From Streptomyces sp. NBC_00775 (GTDB lineage Bacteria; Actinomycetota; Actinomycetes; Streptomycetales; Streptomycetaceae): a stretch of 64,000 nucleotides of DNA. The translations under genes were made by a program, and so were the position numbers. Below, one piece after another: positions 1-7,874 of the stretch (within the stretch, counting starts at the first letter, position 1; each line of letters starts with the position of its first letter). A model generated the notes under the pieces. That model saw nothing but the letters and a program-made list of their open reading frames with translations. It was not told the DNA's origin and did no database searches. The stretch lies in the NCBI RefSeq assembly GCF_036347135.1, contig NZ_CP108938.1, forward strand, positions 682,001-746,000, in the 5' to 3' direction.

Positions 1-33
1 CAGCCGCTGGTCCAGCTCGCCGAGTACACCCAT
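1..33 (-). CDS. Possible 5' end of a minus-strand gene (partial)
   Basis: An ATG on the minus strand at base 33 opens a frame reading MGVLGELDQRL that runs off the left edge. An AAGGA-type ribosome binding site lies about six bases upstream of that ATG. Eleven codons are too few to name the product, so only the start is proposed. Confidence 0.35.
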   Translation of the reverse strand, partial: MGVLGELDQRL

Positions 34-174
34 GGTCCATCCTTGCGGTCTCGCGCCCGTCTCGGCATCCCGGACGGCTCGGACCGGTGACGTGTCTGCT
101 CCGGGCGGCGCACGTTTCCCCAACCAGGGACCGCGTACGTTTACGCCGCGCCGCGCGGCGGCCATGGTGAGCGT

Positions 175-672
175 ATGCGCAGATCTGCGGCGGCGGTCGG
201 CAGTTCGCTCTTCCTGGCCCTGGCCCCCGGCACGGTGGCCGTCCTTCTCCCCTGGGGGCTGACCGGCTGGCGGGCCGGTCACTGGTGGCCCCCCGTCCGT
301 GTGCTGGGCCTGGTGCCACTGGCCGCGGGCGCGGTGGTGCTGCTGTCCGCCTTCACGCGGTTCGTCGCCGAGGGCCTCGGCACTCCGGCGCCGGTCGCGC
401 CCACGGAACACCTGGTCGTGGGCGGGCTCTACCGGCATGTCCGCAATCCGATGTACGTGGCGGTCGTCGCGGTGATCGCCGGGCAGGGCCTGCTGCTCGC
501 GCGGCCGGTGCTCCTGGTGTACGGGGCGGTCGCCGGGCTCGTGATGGCGGCGTTCGCGCGCTGGTACGAGGAGCCGGAACTGACCGGCAGATTCGGCGCC
601 GAGTACGAGCGCTACCGCGCAGCGGTGCCGGGCTGGTGGCCCGGACTCCGCCCCTGGCGCGGCCCCGGGTGA
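175..672 (+). CDS. Isoprenylcysteine carboxyl methyltransferase (ICMT)-like membrane methyltransferase
   Basis: This is a 165-residue integral membrane protein with about four hydrophobic segments. The conserved block GLYRHVRNPMYVAVV (about residues 83-97) is the RNPMY signature of the ICMT/PEMT superfamily, and a C-terminal EEPELTGRFGAEYERYRAAVP stretch is also typical. ICMT enzymes use S-adenosylmethionine to methylate lipid-linked or membrane substrates. Bacterial members are mostly uncharacterised, so the substrate cannot be given. The start is an ATG with a weak GGTGAG-like site. It lies about 100 bases upstream of the phosphatase gene on the same strand. Confidence 0.8.
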   Translation: MRRSAAAVGSSLFLALAPGTVAVLLPWGLTGWRAGHWWPPVRVLGLVPLAAGAVVLLSAFTRFVAEGLGTPAPVAPTEHLVVGGLYRHVRNPMYVAVVAVIAGQGLLLARPVLLVYGAVAGLVMAAFARWYEEPELTGRFGAEYERYRAAVPGWWPGLRPWRGPG

Positions 673-770
673 CGCGACAGCAGCGCGAGGGACGCCACCG
701 GGACCACACCACCCACAACAACGGTGCACGCGGGGCGTGCCACCCGGTTACCGGGGGTACATGCAGCGGC

Positions 771-1781
771 ATGCGAGTGAGCGTGGTGGATGTGGGGTCG
801 AACACGGTGCGTCTCGTGGTGGCGGACGCCGAGGGCGGGGTACCGCTGCCGGTGCACACCGCCAAGTGGCGGCTGCGGCTGTCCGAGCGGGTGGCGCACG
901 GCGGTCCGATTCCCGAGGAGGCCGTGGAGCAACTCATCGAGGCGGTGCGCGCGGCGGGCACTACGGCCCAGCGATGGGGCGCGGCGGGCCCGTTGTCCTT
1001 CGCGACCGCCGTGGTGCGCAACGCCCCGAACCGTCAGGAGGTGCTGAGGGCCGTACGCGCGGGGACCGGCGTGCGGCTGTGCACCCTGCCGGGCGAGGTG
1101 GAGGCCGAGCTCACGTTCCTCGGGGCGCGCCGCTGGATGGGCTGGCGCTCGGGGCCGCTCGCGCTCCTCGACATCGGCGGCGGCTCGCTGGAGGTGGCCT
1201 TCGGGCGGGGCCGGCTGCCGGACTTCGTGGCCTCGCTGCCGCTCGGCGCGGGCCGGCTGACCCGCGAGTACTTCGAGGGCCAGGATCCGCCGTCGGCGGA
1301 CAGCGTCAAGGAGCTGCGCCGCAACGTGCGCCACCAGCTGCGGGACGTGGCCGCACGGATCCGCTGGGAGGGACCGCGCACCGCCGTGGCGACCTCGCGG
1401 ACCTTCCAGCAGCTGGCCCGGCTGTGCGGGGCGCCGCCCGGACGCCACGGCCCTTTCACGGAACGGGAGTTGCGGCGGGCGGACTTACGCGACTCACTCG
1501 ACCGCCTCGCCCTGCTCACGGCCGCGGAGCGCGCGCTGCTCCCGGGCATCTCCGCACCGCGGGCCGCCCAGAGCCTGGCCGGTGCGGTGGTGGGACACAC
1601 GGCGATGAAGCTGACGGGCCTCAAGAAGGTCTCCATCTGCCCCTGGGCGATCCGCGAGGGCATCCTGCTGCGGCACATGGAGGAGGGCGCTTCGTGGTGG
1701 GCGGACATCACCCGGCAGAGCGACGAGGCCGCGCCGCCGACCGGTGGGGCACATCTGCGCATAGCGACCCCGGTGCGCTGA
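771..1781 (+). CDS. Ppx/GppA phosphatase family protein (exopolyphosphatase-like)
   Basis: A 336-residue cytosolic protein of the actin/Hsp70-like Ppx/GppA superfamily. The N-terminal phosphate-binding loop reads VVDVGSNTVRLVVAD (about residues 5-19). The second loop, ALLDIGGGSLEVAFG, lies near residue 130. These are the two diagnostic glycine-rich loops. Family members hydrolyse inorganic polyphosphate or pppGpp, and the single short domain fits the actinobacterial Ppx2-like form. The frame is open further upstream, but the ATG at 771 opens directly into the first conserved strand and is the natural start. Which substrate it prefers cannot be read from sequence. Confidence 0.9.
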   Translation: MRVSVVDVGSNTVRLVVADAEGGVPLPVHTAKWRLRLSERVAHGGPIPEEAVEQLIEAVRAAGTTAQRWGAAGPLSFATAVVRNAPNRQEVLRAVRAGTGVRLCTLPGEVEAELTFLGARRWMGWRSGPLALLDIGGGSLEVAFGRGRLPDFVASLPLGAGRLTREYFEGQDPPSADSVKELRRNVRHQLRDVAARIRWEGPRTAVATSRTFQQLARLCGAPPGRHGPFTERELRRADLRDSLDRLALLTAAERALLPGISAPRAAQSLAGAVVGHTAMKLTGLKKVSICPWAIREGILLRHMEEGASWWADITRQSDEAAPPTGGAHLRIATPVR

Positions 1782-2253
1782 GCGGGCGCCTCGCAGGCAC
1801 CCGTCCCGGCCCCGCCGGCACCCGTGCCTGCCGCCGGCCGCCGTCACGGCCGGCTGCCGCCGGGCGCTTCCACCGACAACATCCGCTGGAACAGGCCACG
1901 TTGAGGCGGGGCCGCCTTCGCACGTCGATACCTCAACCCTGATTCACCTGGCCGAGTGAACTGGATCTTGAGGACGGCGCCGTATGGATGTTTCCGGCCG
2001 CGCCGGGCAGCTACCGGGATCGAACAGCCTCTCCCCCGCCGAGGTGGAGCCACTGTGCCGCCGGAGTCCCGCGATCGTGCCGGGCGGAGAGCCGGGTGCG
2101 GGAGCCCGGCGGACGTCTCCGCGTCGTGTCCGACCAGCCTCGCATCCACCGCCTGCCGCGCGCCTCGGGCCTGCTCGGCCGCTTCCCACCGCTGCCGGAA
2201 CCGCCCTGAAACACACGCTTCCCGGACCACCCCACAGGGCACACACACAAATG
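1782..2253. other. Intergenic stretch without a recognised gene
   Basis: About 470 bases between the phosphatase stop and the hairpin downstream of the SSI gene. Several open frames cross it on both strands, but none has family-like composition, a convincing ribosome binding site or recognisable motifs. I see no RNA gene or repeat in it. Confidence 0.5.
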
Positions 2254-2297
2254 CCGAGGGCCGGCCGACAGCCCCACTCTGTCCGGCCGACCCTCGG
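2254..2297 (-). terminator. Strong hairpin, probable terminator of the SSI gene
   Basis: The left arm CCGAGGGCCGGCCGACAG pairs with a right arm ending ACCCTCGG across a seven-base loop. The stem is about 18 pairs with one bulge. It lies about 90 bases downstream of the SSI stop on the minus strand. No U-tract is present, which is usual for Streptomyces terminators. Confidence 0.7.
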
Positions 2298-2388
2298 TGC
2301 GAAATCGCGTGGCACCCCGCGACGGGGCCCGCACTCCCCAGCAACGGACCTCGAACGTCATTCACGAGGACCGCGCGATCCCGGTCCC

Positions 2389-2823
2389 TCAGAACGTGAA
2401 GACGGTCATCCCGTAGGAGTTCTTCACGCACTCGTTGGCGAAGGTGCGCTCGTACGAGACGCGCTTGCCCTGCCAGACGCCGTCGACCGTGACGACCACG
2501 GGGTCGAACTGCTTCGTACAGGCGACGTCGTCTCTGACCGCCAGGGCGTCGAAGTCACCGCCGGCTACCCGGAGTTCGGCGCAGGCCTGGCGGGCGGCGG
2601 GGTGGGTGCCGGAGGCGGTCGGGGCGCAGTTCAGAGTGACCGCTCGTTCCGGGGTGACGGTGGCCGCGCTGTTGCCGTGGCCCACGGTGAGCACCAGGGC
2701 CGAGGGGGCGTAGAGCCCGGACGGGCCGAGGGCGGGGGCCGCGAGGGCGGACCCGGCCACGGGTCCGAAGACGGCGGTCGCCGTCAGGGTGAGAGTCGCT
2801 GCCCAGCGCGCGGTGGTCGGCAT
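2389..2823 (-). CDS. Streptomyces subtilisin inhibitor (SSI) family protein, Lys at P1
   Basis: A 144-residue secreted serine-protease inhibitor, the normal SSI length. Residues 1-28 form a Sec signal (two Arg-containing N-region, hydrophobic core, SALA-A site). The mature part has the four cysteines of the two SSI disulfides and the conserved blocks [14 protein letters not shown] and FANEC. The reactive loop reads ACTKQFDPV, so the P1 residue is Lys. SSI itself has Met there, whereas plasminostreptin-type inhibitors have Lys and act on trypsin- and plasmin-like proteases. An ATG three codons upstream abuts GGAAGG, while the ATG at 2823 has that site nine bases away, so 2823 is chosen. The gene stands alone with its own terminator. 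Confidence 0.95.
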   Translation of the reverse strand: MPTTARWAATLTLTATAVFGPVAGSALAAPALGPSGLYAPSALVLTVGHGNSAATVTPERAVTLNCAPTASGTHPAARQACAELRVAGGDFDALAVRDDVACTKQFDPVVVTVDGVWQGKRVSYERTFANECVKNSYGMTVFTF

Positions 2824-3132
2824 TGTGTGCATCCTTCCGCTCGATTGAATGCCATACCGGCTCGGTTGTGTGCCGGTTCGGCGAGCGCGAGTCTGCCGAG
2901 TCCACACCGGAAACACACATCGACCCCATGCGTTTCGGTAACTTTGAGTGTTGAAGCAGTGGCGTGAAGTTACAGAATTCGAACGTGCAAGCCCCGGAAC
3001 TGAGCGGTTGTTGATCGCCAGGAGTCCCCTCCTGGCCAGATTGCCATGGCTCAGCAATAGGCCTGAAACATTCCGCTTCAGCCCATGGCTGACCCCCTTG
3101 CTTTCGTCGAGCAATGGAGTAATCGTCATTAC
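2824..3132. promoter_or_regulatory. Divergent promoter region between SSI and the 3133 gene, with an AdpA-type site
   Basis: This 309-base region holds the promoters of both flanking genes and is less GC-rich than its surroundings. TGGCCAGATT at 3033-3042 matches the published AdpA consensus TGGCSNGWWY exactly. TGGCGTGAAG at 2960-2969 matches nine of ten positions. AdpA is known to control protease-inhibitor and protease genes in streptomycetes, so control of SSI by it is a reasonable inference. Confidence 0.5.
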
Positions 3133-3714
3133 ATGATTACAACGGAGCAACGCGAGAAGCTGCGCGGCTGGTTCGCCGGCCGCTTGCCCGACGATCTCTT
3201 CGAGAGCCTCGCGGAGGTGACGGTCGACCGCGAGGAGATCACCGTCATCGGCCGCATCCCCGAGCCCCGGCTCGCCGAAGGTGCCTCGGACGCCGAGAAG
3301 GAGGCGGCCGTCCAGTCACGTATCCAGGAATTCCGGGAGCGCACCCGCGAGGACCGGGTCGCGGTGGCGCGCGAGGCGGAGCACCGGTTCCGCAAGAAGG
3401 TCTCCTGGGGTGTGGAGTGCGGCGGCGAGCGCGCCCTGTTCACGCACATCGCCGCACCCGTCATGACCCGGCTGCGCCAGCCCGAACGCCAGGTCCTCGA
3501 CACCCTCATCGCCGCCGGTGTCGCCCGCAGCCGCAGCGACGCCCTCGCCTGGTGCGTACGCCTCGTGCAGCGCCACACCGACGACTGGCTCACCGAGCTG
3601 CGCGACTCGCTGGAGCACGTGCAGCGGGTCCGGGCGCAGGGTCCCGACGCGGCACCGCAGGACACCGCACCACAGGACACCGCACCACAGGACGCCTCGG
3701 CCGACGAGGAGTGA
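3133..3714 (+). CDS. Uncharacterised 193-residue cytosolic protein
   Basis: I do not recognise a characterised family. The protein is soluble and charged, with no signal peptide or membrane segment. It has an Arg/Glu-rich middle (residues about 60-100) and a helical segment [24 protein letters not shown] near residue 125 that resembles the C-terminal helices of ribbon-helix-helix-like proteins. The C-terminal tail carries three copies of the pentapeptide APQDT or a variant, encoded by a 15-base tandem repeat. The ATG at 3133 is preferred because the upstream codons overlap the divergent promoter region; its GGAG site at 3116 is distant and weak. Confidence 0.7.
   Translation: MITTEQREKLRGWFAGRLPDDLFESLAEVTVDREEITVIGRIPEPRLAEGASDAEKEAAVQSRIQEFRERTREDRVAVAREAEHRFRKKVSWGVECGGERALFTHIAAPVMTRLRQPERQVLDTLIAAGVARSRSDALAWCVRLVQRHTDDWLTELRDSLEHVQRVRAQGPDAAPQDTAPQDTAPQDASADEE
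3646..3690 (+). repeat. Tandem 15-base repeat encoding (A)APQDT
   Basis: The unit GACACCGCACCACAG occurs exactly twice at 3661-3690 and is preceded by a diverged copy at 3646-3660. It lies in frame in the 3' end of the 3133 gene and would let the tail change length by slippage without a frameshift. Confidence 0.85.
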
Positions 3715-3767
3715 GGGACCGCGCCACACTGGCAGCAGTAGCTGCCGATGAGACGAGGTGGTCGCGG

Positions 3768-4595
3768 ATGAAGTTCGGAGTGTCGACGTTTCTCACCGAC
3801 GAGGGCATCGGCCCCGCGGCACTGGGGCCGGCCCTGGAGGAGCGCGGGTTCGACGCACTGCTGCTGGCCGAGCACACGCACATTCTGGTGAACCGGGAGA
3901 CGCCGTACCCGGCCGGTGGCGATCTGCCGCGCATGTACTACCGCACGCTCGATCCGTTCGTGGCGCTCGCCGCGGTCGCCTCCGTGACCGGCGATCTGCT
4001 GCTGGGCACCGGGATCGCGTTGGTGGTCGAGCGTGATCCGATCATCACCGCGAAGGAAGTGGCCACCCTCGATCTGGTCTCCGGCGGCCGCGCGGTCTTC
4101 GGTGTCGGCGCCGGCTGGAACCGGGAGGAGATGCGCAACCACGGGACGGATCCGGCCGGACGCGGGCGGCTGATGGACGAGCGGATCCGGGCGATCATCG
4201 AGCTGTGGACCAAGGACGAGGCCGAGTTCCACGGCGACCTCGTCGACTTCGACCCGGTCCACAGCTGGCCCAAGCCCGTCCAGCGCCCGCATCCGCCCCT
4301 CTGGATCGGCGGCAACAGCGAGCGCACCTTCGCCCGCGTCGCCGAGTACGGGTCGGCGTGGATGCCCAGCGGCGTATCGCCCAAGGAGCTGGGCGCGCGG
4401 ATCGACCGCATGCGGGAGACGGCCGGCGACCGGCCGGCCGTGGTGGTCTACGCGGCCCGGCACGACCGGGAGTCCCTCGACATCTACGCGGAACTCGGCG
4501 TCGAACGCGCCCTGCTCTATCTGCCGACCCGGCCCGAGGACCAGACCCTGCACACGCTGGACGACCTGGCCGAGGCCGCGTCCGCCTACCGGTGA
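3768..4595 (+). CDS. LLM-class F420-dependent oxidoreductase (TIGR03619-like)
   Basis: A 275-residue luciferase-like TIM-barrel flavoenzyme. Typical blocks are the opening MKFGVSTFLTDEGI, the YRTLDPFVALAAVASVTGDLLLGTGI core, DLVSGGRAVFGVGAGWN (about residues 102-118) and the RPHPPLWIGGNS strand near residue 175. Actinobacterial members of this group use reduced F420 rather than FMN. The substrate is not predictable. It is followed 33 bases later by a second probable F420 enzyme on the same strand, suggesting a small operon. Confidence 0.88.
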   Translation: MKFGVSTFLTDEGIGPAALGPALEERGFDALLLAEHTHILVNRETPYPAGGDLPRMYYRTLDPFVALAAVASVTGDLLLGTGIALVVERDPIITAKEVATLDLVSGGRAVFGVGAGWNREEMRNHGTDPAGRGRLMDERIRAIIELWTKDEAEFHGDLVDFDPVHSWPKPVQRPHPPLWIGGNSERTFARVAEYGSAWMPSGVSPKELGARIDRMRETAGDRPAVVVYAARHDRESLDIYAELGVERALLYLPTRPEDQTLHTLDDLAEAASAYR

Positions 4596-4628
4596 CGACG
4601 CCCGGCTGCCGGGGATTCGGAGCTCACC

Positions 4629-5078
4629 GTGCCGGACATGGACGAGAACGAGGCGCGCCGCCGGTTCATGACGGCTCGGGTCGCACACCTGGCGACGGTG
4701 GACGCCGCGGGACGCCCCCACGTGGTGCCGGTCGTGTTCGCCGCGCACGGCGGTGAGATCGTCACCGCCGTCGACCGCAAGCCCAAGAGATCACAGCGGC
4801 TGAAGCGGCTGCGCAACATCGTGGCCCACCCCGCCGTCAGCCTGCTCGTGGACGTGTACGACGACGAGGACTGGGACCGGCTGTGGTGGGTACGGGCGGA
4901 CGGTGACGCCCGCGTCCTGCCGCCCGGCACCCAGGACGCGTACACCGCGGCGATCGCCCTGCTGCGGGAGAAGTACGCGCCGTACCGGCAGCAGCCACCG
5001 GACGGCCCGGTGATCGCGATCACCGTCCACCGGTGGCACGGCTGGCGCGCCGCACCGGACCGCGGCCCGACCGGCTGA
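4629..5078 (+). CDS. PPOX-class F420-dependent oxidoreductase (TIGR03668-like)
   Basis: A 149-residue split-barrel protein of the pyridoxamine-phosphate-oxidase-like superfamily. The blocks ARVAHLATVDAAGRPHVVPVVF, DRKPKRSQRLKRLRNI and LWWVRADGDARVL match the Rv0121c-like F420-binding subgroup, in which the Lys/Arg-rich segment contacts the cofactor. The start is a GTG at 4629. It probably forms an operon with the preceding LLM-class enzyme, so both may draw on the F420H2 pool. The substrate is unknown. Confidence 0.87.
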   Translation: MPDMDENEARRRFMTARVAHLATVDAAGRPHVVPVVFAAHGGEIVTAVDRKPKRSQRLKRLRNIVAHPAVSLLVDVYDDEDWDRLWWVRADGDARVLPPGTQDAYTAAIALLREKYAPYRQQPPDGPVIAITVHRWHGWRAAPDRGPTG

Positions 5079-5328
5079 ATCCGGGAGCAGCGGGCTGAAC
5101 GCCGGAGCGCCGTCGGTGATGGACGAATACTCCACCTCCGGCGTGAAAGATGGATGATTTGCCTTCTGGCGGCGACCGCATGCCCGGCCTTAGCTTCGGC
5201 AGACCCCTCAAGGACGGCATCCGCTCACGCCGCGCACCCCAGCGGCGGCCACCGGCCATCCCTCCTCCCCTCCGCGCCACAACGCGCTCCACCGCCCGTC
5301 CGGGTACAGGCACTTCGCTGGAGCACTC

Positions 5329-6924
5329 TTGTCCGTCAACTCCCCGACCACCCCTCCCCCGTCGCTCACCGAGGTCGAGACCCACGGTGTCGAGCGCATC
5401 CCCGACGCGGACCGCACCGCGTCGCCGCTCGACCTGTTCCGGGTCGCGTTCGGCGGTGCGAACACCTTCTCCACCTGCGTCCTCGGCGCCTTCCCCATCC
5501 TCTTCCGCCTCTCCTTCTGGCAGGGGCTCGCGGCAACGCTCCTCGGAGTCGTCGTCGGCGCGCTGATCCTGTGCCCGATGGCGTTGTTCGGCCCGGTCAA
5601 CGGCACGAACAACGCGGTCGCCTCCTCCGCGCACCTGGGTGTGCACGGCCGGGTGGTCGGCTCGTTCCTCTCCCTTCTGACGGCCGTCGCGTTCTTCTCC
5701 ATCTCGGTGTGGAGCTCGGGCGACGCCCTGGTCGGCGGCGCGCACCGGCTGTTCGGCCTGGAGCGCAGCACGCTGTCGTACGTCGTCGCGTACGCGCTGT
5801 TCGGCGCTCTGGTGCTCGCGGTGTGCGTGTACGGGTTCCGGTTCATGCTGTTCGTCAACAAGATCGCGGTGACCTCGGCGACCGTGCTGTTCCTGCTCGG
5901 TGCGATCGCCTTCGCCGGTGACTTCGACCCGTCGTACGCCGGTGTCTTCACGGCCTCGGCCGACTCGGCGACCCAGGCACTGTTCTGGCCCTCCTTCATC
6001 GGTTCGGCGCTGATCGTGCTGTCGAACCCGGTGTCCTTCGGCGCCTTCCTCGGCGACTGGTCGCGCTACATCCCGGCGAACGCTCCGCGCCGCAAGGTCG
6101 TGGGCGCCGCGTTCCTCTCCCAGATAGCGACCCTGCTGCCGTTCGTCTTCGGCCTCGCGACCGCGAGCATCATCGCGACGAAGGCGCCGAAGTACGTCGA
6201 CCCGGCGGCCCCCGACTTCGTGGGCGGGCTGCTGGCCATCTCGCCGAGCTGGTTCTTCCTCCCGGTGTGTCTGCTCGCGCTGATCGGCGGCATGTCGACG
6301 GGTACGACGTCGCTGTACGGCACGGGGCTCGACTTCTCGTCGGTGTTCCCCCGCCTCTCTCGGGTCCAGGCGACGTTCCTGGTCGGCGTGTTGTCGATCG
6401 CGTTCATCTTCGTCGGCCGCTTCGGCTTCGACCTGGTGCAGTCGATCTCGACGTTCGCCACGATGATCATCACCTGCACCACGCCGTGGATGGTCGTGAT
6501 GATCCTCGGCTTCTACACCCGGCGCGGCTGGTACGACCCGGACGCGCTCCAGGTCTTCAACCGCCGTCAGCGCGGCGGCCGTTACTGGTTCGCGCACGGC
6601 TGGAACTGGCGTGGCATGACGGCATGGTGGGTGGGCGCCGTGATCGGTGTCCTCTTCACCAACATCCCGGGCCAGTTCGTCGGTCCGCTGGGCGACCTGG
6701 CGAACGGCATCGACATCAGCCTGCCGCTGTCGCTGGCCGTCGCCGCCGTGCTGTTCCTGTCGCTGCTGCGGCTGTTCCCCGAACCCCGGGCTGTGTACGG
6801 ACCGGAGGGAGCACGACTGGCCCGTACGGTCGACTCCCCGGTGCCGCCGATCACCGGCCCCGGCACGGCATCGGACAACGAGCCCGACGACACCCCGCCG
6901 GTCCTCGCCGTCGAAGGCAGCTGA
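5329..6924 (+). CDS. NCS1-family purine/cytosine-type permease
   Basis: A 531-residue transporter with about twelve membrane segments. It has the NCS1 N-terminal pattern FRVAFGGANTFSTCVLGAFPI and the SNPVSFGAFLGDWSRYIP block of the cytosine/purine/allantoin permeases. The start is a TTG with GGAG at 5320-5323, five bases upstream; no ATG lies nearby in frame. The last base of its TGA overlaps the ATG of the cyclase gene (TGATG), so the two are translationally coupled. The substrate is probably a nucleobase- or hydantoin-like ring compound, inferred only from the family and the coupled hydrolase. Confidence 0.88.
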   Translation: MSVNSPTTPPPSLTEVETHGVERIPDADRTASPLDLFRVAFGGANTFSTCVLGAFPILFRLSFWQGLAATLLGVVVGALILCPMALFGPVNGTNNAVASSAHLGVHGRVVGSFLSLLTAVAFFSISVWSSGDALVGGAHRLFGLERSTLSYVVAYALFGALVLAVCVYGFRFMLFVNKIAVTSATVLFLLGAIAFAGDFDPSYAGVFTASADSATQALFWPSFIGSALIVLSNPVSFGAFLGDWSRYIPANAPRRKVVGAAFLSQIATLLPFVFGLATASIIATKAPKYVDPAAPDFVGGLLAISPSWFFLPVCLLALIGGMSTGTTSLYGTGLDFSSVFPRLSRVQATFLVGVLSIAFIFVGRFGFDLVQSISTFATMIITCTTPWMVVMILGFYTRRGWYDPDALQVFNRRQRGGRYWFAHGWNWRGMTAWWVGAVIGVLFTNIPGQFVGPLGDLANGIDISLPLSLAVAAVLFLSLLRLFPEPRAVYGPEGARLARTVDSPVPPITGPGTASDNEPDDTPPVLAVEGS

Positions 6925-7604
6925 TGGAGTCCTGGCTCGACCTGTCCGTGCCCGTGGTCACCGGGATGCCCGTCTATCCCGGTGACCCGCGGGTGGAGGT
7001 GTCCAGGGCGCTGCGGGTCGCCGAGCACGGCGTCAACGTCCTGCGGCTGCACATGGGGTCGCAGTCCGGGACGCATGTCGACGCGCCGTACCACGTGGAC
7101 GAGGCGTGGCCCACGCTGGACGACCTGCCGCTGGAGCGTTTCGCGGGACCCGCGGTCGTCGCCGACGTCCGCGGGCTCCCGGCGCGGGCGCCGATCGGTC
7201 CTGACCTGCTCGCGCCCGCGCTGGGCCGGCTGCGGCTCCAGCCCGGTGCGATCCTTCTGCTCGCCACGGGCTGGTCGGCGTACTGGGGGACGGACCACTA
7301 CCTCGCGCATCCCTGGCTCACTCCGGAGGCCGCCCAGGCGGTCGTCGACGCGGGCGTCCGCACCGTGGCCGTCGACGCGCTGAGCGTGGACCCCACCGGT
7401 GGGGACGGCCTGCCCGCGCACCGTGTCCTGTGCGGCACGGGAGGCGTGATCGCCGAAAACCTCACCCACCTCGACCAAGTGGCCGAGGCACACGCCGCCG
7501 GCCACTCGATCGAGGTCTTCCTCTTCCCACTCCGCCTCCCCGCCTCGGACGGCGCCCCTGTCCGCGCCACCGCCCGCGTGACACCACCCAGCCACGCGTC
7601 ATAG
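6924..7604 (+). CDS. Cyclase-family metal-dependent hydrolase (kynurenine formamidase-like)
   Basis: A 226-residue protein of the cyclase/KynB superfamily. The metal-binding signature SQSGTHVDAPYHVD lies near residues 47-60 and includes the HxDxPxH triad. The family hydrolyses cyclic or formyl amides and other C-N or ester bonds. The ATG overlaps the permease stop, so the imported compound is probably this enzyme's substrate. A nearby PucR-type regulator, a family often tied to purine or other nitrogen-compound catabolism, fits that reading, but the exact substrate is not known. Confidence 0.88.
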   Translation: MESWLDLSVPVVTGMPVYPGDPRVEVSRALRVAEHGVNVLRLHMGSQSGTHVDAPYHVDEAWPTLDDLPLERFAGPAVVADVRGLPARAPIGPDLLAPALGRLRLQPGAILLLATGWSAYWGTDHYLAHPWLTPEAAQAVVDAGVRTVAVDALSVDPTGGDGLPAHRVLCGTGGVIAENLTHLDQVAEAHAAGHSIEVFLFPLRLPASDGAPVRATARVTPPSHAS

Positions 7605-7611
7605 CCGATTC

Positions 7612-7863
7612 CGCCCCCGCCGCCCCTACCCGTCCCATCCTTCTGGGGCTCCGCCCCAGACCCCGTTCGGTTGAGTGTCGACTGCGGGCCGGTGGGGGCC
7701 GTTCGCGCAGTTCCCCGCGCCCCTAAGGCGCGGGGCTGCGCCCCGCGATCCCCCACCCACCCGGAGCCGACTGTCTTTAAGGGGCGCGGGGAACTGGGCA
7801 ATCTTTTAGGGGGGTCTGGGGGCGCAGCCCCCAGGGATGGGACGGGTAGGGGCGGCGGGGGCG
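7612..7863. terminator. Nested inverted repeats between convergent genes, probable bidirectional terminator
   Basis: The outer arms at 7612-7640 and 7835-7863 are perfect 29-base inverted copies. A middle pair (CAGTTCCCCGCGCCCCT near 7708-7724 and its complement near 7781-7797) lies inside them. The innermost hairpin is GCGCGGGGCTGCGCCCCGCG near 7731-7750, and a separate local hairpin TGGGGGCGCAGCCCCCA lies near 7816-7833. The whole 250-base gap between the converging cyclase and PucR genes is therefore foldable and could stop transcription from both sides. Confidence 0.75.
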
Positions 7864-7874
7864 AGAACCCCGTT

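Noticed and set aside
1956..2399. Open frames in the gap after the Ppx/GppA gene
   Set aside because: They cross a strong hairpin and each other on both strands and show no recognisable domain or start signal.
5020..6597. Minus-strand open frame of 525 codons opposite the NCS1 permease
   Set aside because: Its composition is the Arg/Glu/His-rich shadow expected from the opposite strand of a GC-rich membrane-protein gene.
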